Of a DNA stretch of 64,000 nt, positions 8,647 through 17,072 are shown piece after piece. A program made the position numbers and the translations under genes. The first letter of the stretch is position 1, and each line of letters opens with the position of its first letter. The notes beneath the pieces were generated by a model. The model was not told the origin of the DNA. It worked only from the letters and a program-made list of their open reading frames with translations, and did no database searches. The DNA is from Bacillota bacterium (GTDB taxonomy: Bacteria; Bacillota_I; Bacilli_A; RF39; UBA660): NCBI GenBank assembly GCA_015059245.1, contig SVAU01000005.1, positions 76,175 to 140,174 on the forward strand. The letters are read 5' to 3'.

Positions 8647-10281
8647 TTATTGTAATTTATAACCTTCTGATTGAATAATTTTGTTTTTTAGAGTACTTGT
8701 TGCATAGTTTATATCTACTGGACCACTTATTCCATCTATATGACCATTTTGAGAATATTGCCACATTGCTTTTTCGCTATTAGTCTTGTAAATTACTGAG
8801 AATGAGTCTTGTTTAAATTTATCAAAGTCTGTTTCTCTATTATATGATTCACTAGATGTCATCCATAATGGATAGCCACAGCCTTTAACCATTTCATAAT
8901 TTCCGCTATTAATATATACACCAAATGTATAACCATGGTTTTCTATTACTTTTGCTGCTGCATCAATTATTTCTCTAATAGCTGTTGATCCTAAATTAAC
9001 TTGTTTACTCCACTCTATGTCAATAAATACTGGATATTCTAATTTGAAATCAAATTCTTGTTTATAACTATCTAAGATATCCACAACTCTTTGTGCTTCT
9101 TGTTCTGCTTCTGCTGGAGTTAGTGCATAACTAAACCAATAACATCCTGCTGATAAGTTATTAGCTTCACACCCTTTTAAATTAGCTCTACCGTAATCAT
9201 CTTCTCCTGCTGATGCTTCTAATACTCTTACTATTGCAAAGTCTGCATCTTGAGATACTTTAGACCAATTAATTTTACCTTGCCATGAAGATACATCGAT
9301 ACCTTTAACTAGTTTAGATCTACTTTGATCTATTTCAATTCCTTCTTCCATAGAAGATATTAAAGTACTAACATCTGTAAATTGGTTTGGTATTTTAATA
9401 GCTTGACCTACTCTTATAAGATTAGCATCTTCAATATTATTATATGCTACTAAGTCACTTATCTTGATATTGTGTGATTCAGCAATAGATGTTATTGAGT
9501 CTCCACTTTGTACTATGTATTCATAATCGTTAACAAAATTTTCTGCAGAGTTTAATTCATTTGCTTCTATTACATCGGACATATCGAATCTAGAAAATAT
9601 TAAACCATCTTCATACTCTGCTGAATGGTATACACCATCGTAATCTATTGTTTTTTCTTTATCATCTACTCTAATTAATTTATCAAATAAATCTATTGAG
9701 TGAGATTCTACATACTTAGGGAATGCTTCTGTATATCTTTCTAAGTTAGCATCACTACCATAGAAACCACAATATACACCATTAGCTGTAAGTTTTAAAC
9801 AAAACATTTCTCCTAATAGAACATTGGCTCTAATAGTATTATCATCCATATATTTATCTATATCATAATAAACACCTAAGTCGATGTCATAATCCATTAT
9901 GATTTTTTTAACCATATCTATTGTTTTATAAATTGATTCATAAGTATAGTTAGATGGAGTTACTATAATACCTATTTCTTGACCTGTCTTTATTGCTTTA
10001 TTTAATTCTTTTTCTGGGAAATAGTCACCATCTATTTTTATGTATACTCCTTCTGCTGATTTTTGATATTTTTTTGATGTTTCTGTTTTTTCTTCAGTAG
10101 TAGTGTCATAAATATATGAGTGACTTTCTGTATCAAAGTTCATTTCTTCTAGTTGTACTAGTGATGAGTGTGGTAAAGATTTCGCTGCTGTTTTAGCACA
10201 ACCTGTCATACTAAACATTAATGATGCTGCTAATAAAACACTTGCTACTCTTTTAGCTATTTTTGCTCCTGTATTTTTCAT
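8647..10281 (-). CDS. Lipoprotein with degenerate GH25-like domain, LysM and active-type GH25 lysozyme
   Basis: 544 residues. The ATG at 10281 has AAGGGGG upstream and starts a lipoprotein signal, MKNTGAKIAKR...LMFSMTGC, with Cys28 as the lipidated residue. Residues about 75-215 resemble a decayed GH25 barrel: GVYIKIDG, IGIIVTPSNY, LGVYYDID (D140-I-D142 where GH25 has D-x-E) and MFCLKLTANGVYCGFYGS. Residues 254-298 are a LysM peptidoglycan-binding module (YIVQSGDSITSIAESHNI). Residues 326-535 are a full GH25 muramidase with GIDVSSWQG (D329), VFIDIE (D421, E423) and MWQYSQNGHIDGISGPVDIN. It should cleave N-acetylmuramyl linkages in the wall as an autolysin tethered to the membrane. It is monocistronic. 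Confidence 0.9.
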   Translation of the reverse strand: MKNTGAKIAKRVASVLLAASLMFSMTGCAKTAAKSLPHSSLVQLEEMNFDTESHSYIYDTTTEEKTETSKKYQKSAEGVYIKIDGDYFPEKELNKAIKTGQEIGIIVTPSNYTYESIYKTIDMVKKIIMDYDIDLGVYYDIDKYMDDNTIRANVLLGEMFCLKLTANGVYCGFYGSDANLERYTEAFPKYVESHSIDLFDKLIRVDDKEKTIDYDGVYHSAEYEDGLIFSRFDMSDVIEANELNSAENFVNDYEYIVQSGDSITSIAESHNIKISDLVAYNNIEDANLIRVGQAIKIPNQFTDVSTLISSMEEGIEIDQSRSKLVKGIDVSSWQGKINWSKVSQDADFAIVRVLEASAGEDDYGRANLKGCEANNLSAGCYWFSYALTPAEAEQEAQRVVDILDSYKQEFDFKLEYPVFIDIEWSKQVNLGSTAIREIIDAAAKVIENHGYTFGVYINSGNYEMVKGCGYPLWMTSSESYNRETDFDKFKQDSFSVIYKTNSEKAMWQYSQNGHIDGISGPVDINYATSTLKNKIIQSEGYKLQ

Positions 10282-10353
10282 TTTTGTTTCCCCCTTCTTC
10301 TTATGTTTAAGAATTATAAGGAGATATGTTATTTTTGTCAAATTTTGCTATAA

Positions 10354-10381
10354 AAAACTACCAATTGTTTTTGGTAGTTTT
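10354..10381 (-). terminator. Terminator of the DapB-like gene
   Basis: AAAACTACCAA (10354-10364) pairs, with one small offset, with TTGGTAGTTTT (10371-10381), next to the stop at 10386. Confidence 0.8.
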
Positions 10382-10385
10382 TATA

Positions 10386-11459
10386 TTAATTTAAGTATTC
10401 TTCTAAACTTTTTACTCTATAAGTTGGTTCTGGCATTTGACTAGTTGGTACGAAACCAGGTCTTGCATTGATTACATCTGGTATTCTATTTACTATGTCT
10501 GCACAAGTAAGTTCTACAGTAGCAGGTCTTTGTACTGTAACTGTTGTTTCTGGTTCACCAATTACTGTCCATTCATTCTTATCGAATTCATCTTCAGCAT
10601 ATACTTTACCAATACATTCAGCTTCTAATACAATTCCTTCTTCTGTTTCAGCTGTTACTACTGCACTCATTCCTGTAGCATTTCCTGCTGGAATATTCAT
10701 ACCTAATGTAGATGATTCTAGATCATGATCACAAATTTGTGGTACACATTCTTGTTTCATACTAGTTATATGTAAATTAAGTTTATCTGCTAGCCATCCA
10801 ACTGTATTCCACATATATGATGGAGCGAATGTTCCTGAATCAATAATCGCTTGTCTTTCTTCTGGACTCATTCTGTCTGCAGCTGCTACTTCTTTATCAA
10901 ATTCATCTAATGTTAATCCTGCTCCATGAGCTTGTGCTAATGCTATACCATAGTCTTCTACATTATATGAAGATGATCCTTTTATTTTAGCAATTTTATG
11001 AGTAGTTCCTGCAATAACTGCAATTAAATTACCCCAGAATATGTCTTGATATCCACAGCCTGTGATTGTACATTTATTTGCTTTAGCTAGTACATCTAAT
11101 TCTTTCCATGCTACTGGATTTGAATTTTCTGCGAAGAAGGCTTCTTCACATGTTGTAATTGCATTTACACCTAAAGATGCACAAATACGTAATACTTCTT
11201 TTACGTCAGCTAGTAAACTCATTGTAGTTACTATAGCAATATCAGGTTTAGTTCTTTTTAATGCTTCTTCTAATGCTTCTACTGGTTCTACTAAGACATA
11301 TTTTTTTTCTGAACCAATAATATCTCCGACATCATTTCCTATAACATCTGGATTGATATCTACTGCTCCTACTATTTTTGCTCCGTGCTCAAATACATAA
11401 CGCATTGTGTATACGCTCATTTTTCCACAGCCGATTTGAAATACTTTAATTTTTTCCAT
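10386..11459 (-). CDS. 2,4-diaminopentanoate dehydrogenase-like (DapB-fold) oxidoreductase
   Basis: 357 residues. A Rossmann fold starts at IKVFQIGCGKMSVYTMRYV (GxGxM type), followed by AKIVGAVDINPDVIGNDVGDIIG, as in NAD(P)-dependent dihydrodipicolinate-reductase-fold enzymes; the long C-terminal half fits 2,4-diaminopentanoate dehydrogenase (Ord). Ord performs the NAD(P)-dependent oxidative deamination of 2,4-diaminopentanoate in clostridial ornithine fermentation. None of its usual partners (OraS/E, OrtA/B, ornithine racemase) lies nearby, so a different amino-acid dehydrogenase role is quite possible. It is a single gene with its own terminator. Confidence 0.75.
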   Translation of the reverse strand: MEKIKVFQIGCGKMSVYTMRYVFEHGAKIVGAVDINPDVIGNDVGDIIGSEKKYVLVEPVEALEEALKRTKPDIAIVTTMSLLADVKEVLRICASLGVNAITTCEEAFFAENSNPVAWKELDVLAKANKCTITGCGYQDIFWGNLIAVIAGTTHKIAKIKGSSSYNVEDYGIALAQAHGAGLTLDEFDKEVAAADRMSPEERQAIIDSGTFAPSYMWNTVGWLADKLNLHITSMKQECVPQICDHDLESSTLGMNIPAGNATGMSAVVTAETEEGIVLEAECIGKVYAEDEFDKNEWTVIGEPETTVTVQRPATVELTCADIVNRIPDVINARPGFVPTSQMPEPTYRVKSLEEYLN

Positions 11460-11533
11460 TTATTCACCATTCCTATCTTTAATTTTATTATACCAAAGTT
11501 ATTATAGAGATATTATTAAATATTATTAATATT

Positions 11534-11556
11534 TACACAAAAAAATAAGGAATTAA
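11534..11556 (-). terminator. Terminator of the AAA ATPase gene
   Basis: AATAAGGAA (11534-11542) pairs with TTCCTTATT (11548-11556), just past the stop at 11562; the minus strand continues into a T run. Confidence 0.75.
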
Positions 11557-11561
11557 TTTCC

Positions 11562-12698
11562 TTATTCTGTTTCATTTAAATCTACGTTTTCTTCTAGTAT
11601 TAAATCAGCGAAGTCTTCTTTGAATTTTTCTATCGCTTTTTTCTTAGCATCTTCGTAAATATTTCTTGCATTGCATACCGCTTTGTATACATGTTTTATA
11701 CGACAAACGTTTTCATCATCAAATAAAGCGTATGTAAAGGCATTTGATACTATTGTTAAACAAATGTCTGGATAGCGTGAAGATATTTCGTATACTCTTT
11801 TGTATTCATCAGTCATATCTACAATGAATCTCATTATTCTTTCGATTACGAAATCTGTATATTCAAATTTTACTCCTGTTTTTGCTTCTATTTTAGGATA
11901 TGTTCCCATTAAGATTTTAACACATGTTTCTTGATCTGCTTCTACTACATCTATTTTTTGGAAACGTCTTAAGAATGCTCTATCTTTTAAGATATATTGT
12001 TCATATTCTTCATCAGTAGTCGCACCTATCATTTTTATTTCACCACGGTCTAGTCCTGCTTTAAACATGTTGGCGAAGTCGATTCCACCTTCTCCACCAG
12101 CTTTGTTTACTAATACGTGTGTTTCATCTAAGAATAGTATTGTTTTGGGACGAGCAGCTAGTTCTTTTACAAGTAAGTCTACTCTACTTTCTATTTGACC
12201 ATTAGATTCAGTTTTACCAAGTAATGATGTTACATTTAGTTTATATATTTTATATCCACGTAATGCTGCTGGTACTGTATTGTTTTGAATACGATAAGCA
12301 ACACCTTCTACTATAGATGTTTTACCTACACCAGCTTTACCTACTAATAAGGCACTTTTTTCTGGAGTAAGTAATGTCATAATTACTTGTTTTATTTCTT
12401 CATCTCTACCTATAGATGGATCTGTTATATATTTTCTACTTGTTAATTCTTGAGCATATCTATCTAGGATACTTACGAAGCCTCCATATACACCAGGTGT
12501 TTCATCTAATGTTTCTATTACTTCTTGTTGTACTGGTTGTACTGGACGTGGTTGTGGTACTGGAGTTGGTTGTACTGGTTGTACAGGTTCTACTCTTTGT
12601 ACAGGAGTTGGTTGTGGTTCTTGTTTTGCTCTGGTTGGTTCTAATCCACCTACTCTGTATGTTATTGGTTTTCCATATTCTCCATTATTTCCATTCAT
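11562..12698 (-). CDS. Single-domain AAA+ ATPase related to ClpA/ClpB D1, with a Pro/Gln-rich N-terminus
   Basis: 378 residues. The first 60 are low complexity, rich in Pro, Val and Gln ([20 protein letters not shown]). Then comes a Clp-type AAA module: [21 protein letters not shown], Walker [13 protein letters not shown], the pore-loop-like region [15 protein letters not shown], Walker [12 protein letters not shown], sensor-1 region [10 protein letters not shown] and an arginine-finger-type RAFLRRFQ. ClpA, B and C carry an N-domain and two AAA rings; here N-domain, M-domain, D2 and IGF loop are all missing. It is probably a hexameric remodelling ATPase with its own adaptor rather than a ClpP partner. 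The PH-like gene ends 14 nt upstream, so the two are likely one operon. Confidence 0.85.
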   Translation of the reverse strand: MNGNNGEYGKPITYRVGGLEPTRAKQEPQPTPVQRVEPVQPVQPTPVPQPRPVQPVQQEVIETLDETPGVYGGFVSILDRYAQELTSRKYITDPSIGRDEEIKQVIMTLLTPEKSALLVGKAGVGKTSIVEGVAYRIQNNTVPAALRGYKIYKLNVTSLLGKTESNGQIESRVDLLVKELAARPKTILFLDETHVLVNKAGGEGGIDFANMFKAGLDRGEIKMIGATTDEEYEQYILKDRAFLRRFQKIDVVEADQETCVKILMGTYPKIEAKTGVKFEYTDFVIERIMRFIVDMTDEYKRVYEISSRYPDICLTIVSNAFTYALFDDENVCRIKHVYKAVCNARNIYEDAKKKAIEKFKEDFADLILEENVDLNETE

Positions 12699-12712
12699 AT
12701 TTATCCCACTTT

Positions 12713-13120
12713 CTATACTTTATCGAAGTATGTTATCTTTCTTTCCATTACATCTGCTTCGATGCTATCTCTTAATAGTTTTCTTACTTTTTCTGCTTCT
12801 TGGACATTTCTTAATACTACTTTTTGTCCTGCTCTTGCACTACCGCTATGAGTATCTATTAAAGCAGTTATTGTTCCTACACCAATAATTCTTTGATATA
12901 AGTTTACTGTTAAATCTGGATCTTTAAGTAAATATAATTCTGTTGTATTAGTTACTTGTTTAAAGAAACCTGTTTTTATTATAAGTTCATCTTTTGTTAT
13001 TTCATAGTCAGTAAAATTTAGATGTATCTTAGTTAGTAGTCTTTCTAATAAACCATGTGGTTTACCGTGCCATCTAATTTCGAATTGCACATCTTCTAAT
13101 TTATTTTCTGCTTTTGCCAT
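12713..13120 (-). CDS. Small PH-like domain protein next to the AAA ATPase
   Basis: 135 residues, soluble. [35 protein letters not shown] followed by [16 protein letters not shown] resembles the bacterial PH-like (bPH2/YdbT) fold: beta strands with the stretch where these proteins place Rxxxi in the same register, then a C-terminal helix. There are no membrane helices, unlike most YdbS/YdbT proteins. GGTGAT precedes the ATG at 13120. It ends 14 nt before the AAA gene starts and is probably its partner. The fold assignment rests on pattern alone. Confidence 0.55.
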   Translation of the reverse strand: MAKAENKLEDVQFEIRWHGKPHGLLERLLTKIHLNFTDYEITKDELIIKTGFFKQVTNTTELYLLKDPDLTVNLYQRIIGVGTITALIDTHSGSARAGQKVVLRNVQEAEKVRKLLRDSIEADVMERKITYFDKV

Positions 13121-13151
13121 ACTATCACCTTTATTAATTATAACATAAAAA

Positions 13152-13171
13152 AAAGAACTATGGAGTTCTTT
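13152..13171 (-). terminator. Terminator of the amidoligase-like gene
   Basis: AAAGAACT (13152-13159) pairs with AGTTCTTT (13164-13171) over an ATGG loop; on the minus strand a run of T follows. Confidence 0.75.
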
Positions 13172-13179
13172 GTGATAGT

Positions 13180-14016
13180 TTATTTCCCTAAATATTGATG
13201 CATGAAATATAGTTGATCTTGTTTATGTGGGAAGATCATGTTAGATAGTTTTAATGCTTTATCTTTCTTTTCTAATTCATAACCTTCTAATAAATATATT
13301 TTATAGAATGAATCTATGTATGCATCTATTTCTTTTTTAGGATATTTATGGCTAGTAGCAAATTTTAATAAGTAATAGAATGCTGTTATGTAGTTTTGCA
13401 TAAGTATAGGGTTGCTAGTCATGTTAGGTGTTCTAAACTCTATTAAATCTTGTTTACTTTTAAATACTAGGCCATATCTTTTGTTATCTGAAAACAAATC
13501 TATTGCATACTCATCATCATATTGTAATGCTCCTTTTAAAGCTAATATGATTGGTGGTGCGTACATATCTAGTGTTTCTCTATATTCAGAATCTTCTCCT
13601 TTTGAGAAACGGTATATTATATCTTCATACATAGCATATAGTTTTAGGAAACGTATTTTATCTTCGTTTGATGGAAGTAAACTTCCGTCGAAGTTTATTT
13701 GAAAACTACATCTACTATAGTCAGGTTTTATTCTTGTTAATAACTCTCCCATCTTTTGAAGAAGTTGCCATGTATGTTTTTTATTTTGTAATACTGGTGA
13801 TACTATTTCTGCGTTATGACCTTTAGTAAGAGATTTATCTTCTTTAACTATCCAACTAGTACCAATTTCTTTTCTTACTAGTTTAAATACTTCGTTGTGA
13901 TTAACTTGATCTAATTCTAGTTCTAAACCAAAGTTGGTTTTTTCTGGTATAGTTAGTTTACTTCTATACGATAATGGATTGTTACGTAACTGAATATTTA
14001 AATTTTCTAAAGTCAT
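13180..14016 (-). CDS. Amidoligase-family-like protein (paralogue of 61201-62310)
   Basis: 278 residues starting at ATG 14016; the GTG three codons earlier is part of its AGGTGAT binding site. The amidoligase (glutamine-synthetase-like COOH-NH2 ligase) pattern is present: NFGLELELD (E in the first strand), AEIVSPVL, and LIEFRTPNMT near the end. The paralogue's SSHIHIGS is replaced by RCSFQINFDGS, losing the His residues, so activity is doubtful. The C-terminus KLSNMIFPHKQDQLYFMHQYL matches KLADMIFDTETDKYYFLKQYL of the paralogue, which shows common ancestry. Such enzymes form amide bonds on peptides or wall precursors. The neighbouring gene upstream is tRNA-Asn. Confidence 0.65.
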   Translation of the reverse strand: MTLENLNIQLRNNPLSYRSKLTIPEKTNFGLELELDQVNHNEVFKLVRKEIGTSWIVKEDKSLTKGHNAEIVSPVLQNKKHTWQLLQKMGELLTRIKPDYSRCSFQINFDGSLLPSNEDKIRFLKLYAMYEDIIYRFSKGEDSEYRETLDMYAPPIILALKGALQYDDEYAIDLFSDNKRYGLVFKSKQDLIEFRTPNMTSNPILMQNYITAFYYLLKFATSHKYPKKEIDAYIDSFYKIYLLEGYELEKKDKALKLSNMIFPHKQDQLYFMHQYLGK

Positions 14017-14078
14017 ATGTATCACCTCACTTGGGTAGTATTTTACTCATTTTTTATAGATAGTCAAATACATAAAAA

Positions 14079-14100
14079 AACAGACTTTCATAAGTCTGTT
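14079..14100 (-). terminator. Terminator of tRNA-Asn
   Basis: AACAGACTT (14079-14087) pairs with AAGTCTGTT (14092-14100); the minus strand then reads a T run. Confidence 0.8.
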
Positions 14101-14110
14101 ATTTTAACAA

Positions 14111-14186
14111 TGGCGCCTGATGCAGGACTCGAACCTGCGACCTAACGGTTAACAGCCGTGCGCTCTACCGACTGAGCTAATCAGGC
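14111..14186 (-). tRNA. tRNA-Asn (anticodon GTT), CCA encoded
   Basis: A 76-nt cloverleaf on the minus strand. The acceptor GCCTGAT pairs with ATCAGGC. The D arm is GCTC...GAGC, the anticodon loop CTGTTAA carries GTT, the T arm contains GGTTCGAGTCC, and the 3' end is G-CCA. A terminator follows directly. Confidence 0.97.
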
Positions 14187-14253
14187 ATTGCTCTTTAATT
14201 ATAGCATTTTGAAAAAGAATGTCAACAAAAAAATTAATTTTTTTTATAAAAAA

Positions 14254-14279
14254 ACCAAAGAAATTAATCATTCTTTGGT
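14254..14279 (-). terminator. Terminator after the small anchored protein
   Basis: ACCAAAGAA (14254-14262) pairs with TTCTTTGGT (14271-14279); the minus strand continues with a long T run. The stem covers the end of the gene. Confidence 0.8.
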
Positions 14280-14773
14280 ATATCAGTAGTTTTTACAATA
14301 TATTCATTAGTTATTGGGTCTTTTACTATATTAAAAATTAATGATATTACTTTATATTTGTCTCTACTTAATTCTTTATTTTCAATATTAGGGAAGTTAG
14401 CATTTATGTTACTTATCTTAATATGAGTTGTATATGAATAATAATTGTTTGCTATTTTTCTATTATAAGAAATGCTCATTATGTCATATGCTTTCCATTC
14501 TCTAATAGATTCTGATGTAAGTATTTGGTCTATCTTTTTTTCATCTATAATATCTAATAAATACTGGTTAATTATATCTTTTTTATTTAAATCTTTTAAC
14601 TCTTGTGGTTCTTCTTCTATTACTATTTCTTTTTCATAAGTTATTAAATCTTTTAGACTATAACTTTGACTATCTAAATATGAATAACCACTATATCCTA
14701 TTAATACTAGTGCTAGTATTAAACATATATATATTGTGAAGTCATATTTTATTTTTTTACTTATTCGTTTCAT
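14264..14773 (-). CDS. Membrane-anchored protein of unknown function
   Basis: 169 residues. A basic start KRISKKIKYD and one membrane helix (about 11-31) are followed by an acidic linker (EKEIVIEEEPQELKDLNKK) and a probably extracytoplasmic domain of about 100 residues. No family recognised. GGTGAT-type sequence precedes the ATG. It lies downstream of lemA on the same strand, separated by 55 bases. It could be a sporulation-like or wall-associated small protein, but nothing in the sequence decides this. Confidence 0.6.
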   Translation of the reverse strand: MKRISKKIKYDFTIYICLILALVLIGYSGYSYLDSQSYSLKDLITYEKEIVIEEEPQELKDLNKKDIINQYLLDIIDEKKIDQILTSESIREWKAYDIMSISYNRKIANNYYSYTTHIKISNINANFPNIENKELSRDKYKVISLIFNIVKDPITNEYIVKTTDIPKND

Positions 14774-14828
14774 ACTATCACCTATTTAATTATATAATAT
14801 TTTTTATTATAAATAAAATGGATATCAT

Positions 14829-15620
14829 CTAACGATGGTATCCACTTTCGTATTGGCTCTCTTTTTCTTTCATGTTTAATGTTGGGTTTACTATTCTATC
14901 GCTTTCGTAAACTATTGCTCTTTCAGTTTGTGGTTTACTTTCTTTTTTCATCATCAATTCATTTAAGTCTCCACTCTTTGTTGGTGTACTTCTATTTAAA
15001 CTTGTTAATGAATTTATTTCTGGTTCTTCTTCTTCGAATACTTCGTAATTTAATTCATATGAAGATGATTTAGGAGCATCAAATATTTTATAACTTTGAA
15101 TTAATCCTAACATTTTTACTAAGTAAGTCATTGGGAAGCCTCCGGCTTTTTCATTATATCTAAAAGCATTTGCATTATATTCTCTTCTTGCAATAGATAT
15201 ACCATCTTTTTCAGCATCTACATCTTCTTCATTAAAAGTACCTAGTTCATTTAGTTTTTCTATCTTAGGGTATTTTTCTAAATCTATTTTTTTAGGTGCT
15301 TTGTATTTATTAATAGTATTACTTGTTTCTACTTTTTCATTGATTGTTCCTGTTATACCTTTTTCAATAATAGTTAGAAGTCTAGTCATTTCTGTTTCTA
15401 TTTCTTTATTAGAACCATATTCTTCTTTTATTTCTTCAGCTAAAGTCTTAGCTTCATTTATTTTCTTCTCTAAGTATGGATTTAATGTTTTAGTAAATAA
15501 ATCTTTTATTTTTACTGTTTTAGCTTTTAGATCTGTATATTGGTTGTATATGTACCAACCTAGTATTACTCCTACTACTAGTAAAAAGTTATCAAATATA
15601 AAATTAAATATTGTTTGCAT
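14829..15620 (-). CDS. lemA: LemA family protein with extended C-terminal tail
   Basis: 263 residues. An N-terminal membrane helix (about 8-25) leads into the LemA helical bundle, with the diagnostic ARREYNANAFRYNEKAGGFP around 145-165 and LGLIQSYKIFDAP after it. LemA proteins have an outside N-terminus and a cytoplasmic coiled domain; their function is poorly known. Most are about 185-200 residues. Here about 75 extra residues, rich in Glu, Ser, Thr and Lys, form a probably disordered tail. A GGTGATAAT ribosome binding site precedes the ATG. Confidence 0.88.
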   Translation of the reverse strand: MQTIFNFIFDNFLLVVGVILGWYIYNQYTDLKAKTVKIKDLFTKTLNPYLEKKINEAKTLAEEIKEEYGSNKEIETEMTRLLTIIEKGITGTINEKVETSNTINKYKAPKKIDLEKYPKIEKLNELGTFNEEDVDAEKDGISIARREYNANAFRYNEKAGGFPMTYLVKMLGLIQSYKIFDAPKSSSYELNYEVFEEEEPEINSLTSLNRSTPTKSGDLNELMMKKESKPQTERAIVYESDRIVNPTLNMKEKESQYESGYHR

Positions 15621-15667
15621 ATTATCACCTATTTTATAGATAGATTATATCATAAAAAAAGAATTTA

Positions 15668-16318
15668 CTAAACATTCTTGAATAGTTTAGTAAACTCTTT
15701 TGGATACTTAGTTTCGAAGTGATATGTTTTACCTTTTTCTTGGTATTCAATAAGACTTGCATGAAGACCTAATCTTTTTATAGGATTTGATGTACTATGA
15801 TACTTTTTATCTCCTATTATAGGGTTTCCTATGTCACTTAGTTGAACTCTTATTTGGTTACGTCTTCCTGTTTTAATGTTTATTTTTAATAGTGAATACT
15901 TATTGTTACTTTGTAATACTTCGTATTCTGTTATAGCTAGTTTTCCTTTTTTAGGATCTTTAGTACTGTATACTTCTAGAGTTTTTGATTCTGCAAGATA
16001 TGATTTTAATGTATCTTTTTGTTTAGGCATTTTACCTTCTACAATACATAAATATTCTCTTTTTACGTTAGACCAATTGTTTTGTAAAGATATTTTTTTA
16101 TCTTGGTTTTTAGCAAATATTACGATACCTGATGTATCTTTGTCTAGTCTATGTACTATGAATACTTTATTTTTAGGATATTGTTTTTTTACATATGTAC
16201 TAGCTTCACTATATAATGTATTATTTTCTCTTTTTTCTGTTGCTATTGTTAGTTGATGTGATTCTTTTTCTACTACTAGTAGTTCTTTGTCTTCGTAGAT
16301 AATATTCAATTTTTTCAT
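15668..16318 (-). CDS. RluA-type pseudouridine synthase without S4 domain
   Basis: 216 residues from ATG 16318, which has AAGGAGGA upstream. The sequence ILYEDKELLVVEKE-type start, catalytic motif HRLDKDTSGIVIFAKN, LKSYLAESK, GRRNQIRVQLSDIGNPIIGDKKY and LGLHASLIEY identify the RluA/RluC/RluD superfamily; the Asp in RLDKDTSG is the catalytic nucleophile. The enzyme isomerises uridines in rRNA or tRNA. It is shorter than the usual 290-320 residues because the N-terminal S4 RNA-binding domain is absent, as in RluA/TruC-like members. Its first 33 codons overlap the end of the upstream YibE/F gene in another frame. Confidence 0.9.
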   Translation of the reverse strand: MKKLNIIYEDKELLVVEKESHQLTIATEKRENNTLYSEASTYVKKQYPKNKVFIVHRLDKDTSGIVIFAKNQDKKISLQNNWSNVKREYLCIVEGKMPKQKDTLKSYLAESKTLEVYSTKDPKKGKLAITEYEVLQSNNKYSLLKINIKTGRRNQIRVQLSDIGNPIIGDKKYHSTSNPIKRLGLHASLIEYQEKGKTYHFETKYPKEFTKLFKNV

Positions 16319-17072
16319 ATATATCCTCCTTATCATATTTTAAGATAATAGTTGTTATTATTGATGATACTGGAATAATTAAGAATGATGATATACCACT
16401 TAATATTATTCTAGTAAATTCACTTGCGAATACTTGTGAATTTATTATACCAGCAAGACTATATTGAAAGTCTTGGAAGAATATAAATAATGGCATTGAT
16501 GATCCTAAGAAGGCAAAGAATAATGTATTAGCAGTTGTTCCTAGGATATCTCTTCCAATGTTCATACCTGATATAAATAGTTCTTTTGGTTTTAGTTTTT
16601 TATTATTTTCATGTAATTCGTATAATGCTGAAGATATAGCTATAGATGTATCGTTTATGGTACCTATAAGTCCTATTATAATTATAGAGTTTGATAAAGG
16701 TAGCATATTTATACCTACATTATAGTTTATAAAACCTATTGATTCTATTGTTTCTTCTGAGTATCCTGCAATATATATGTTATTTCCTAGTATGATTGTG
16801 ATACTAGTAAATACTAATAATATTAGTATTACTGATATAAATGAAGATACTGTTTTTTTGTTTGTTCCATTTAAGAAGAATTGTATTATTATACTTATTA
16901 TTATTGATATTACAAGGGTTGGTATTGTAGGGTTGAAGCCCCAACTAGTTATTATTACTAGTATAAATAATAATGCTAGATTAAAGTATATACTTAAGAA
17001 GGTTTTTATACCTCTTTTACCACCTATTAGTATTAGTAATACTAGGAGGATTATTGTTAGTAGTTTTATCAT
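16221..17072 (-). CDS. YibE/F-like membrane protein (short paralogue)
   Basis: 283 residues with about seven hydrophobic segments. Signature-like stretches shared with the next gene are IGLIGTINDTSIAISSALYELHE and ISGMNIGRDILGTTANTLFFAFLGSSMPL. It lacks the N-terminal extracytoplasmic domain of the longer paralogue. The ATGA overlap with that gene's TGA shows translational coupling. The last about 32 residues are very basic (RRQRTTSSRKR, NRKKRK) and lie where the pseudouridine synthase gene already begins. The two YibE/F proteins probably form one heteromeric membrane complex; function unknown. Confidence 0.8.
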   Translation of the reverse strand: MIKLLTIILLVLLILIGGKRGIKTFLSIYFNLALLFILVIITSWGFNPTIPTLVISIIISIIIQFFLNGTNKKTVSSFISVILILLVFTSITIILGNNIYIAGYSEETIESIGFINYNVGINMLPLSNSIIIIGLIGTINDTSIAISSALYELHENNKKLKPKELFISGMNIGRDILGTTANTLFFAFLGSSMPLFIFFQDFQYSLAGIINSQVFASEFTRIILSGISSFLIIPVSSIITTIILKYDKEDIYEKIEYYLRRQRTTSSRKRITSTNNSNRKKRK

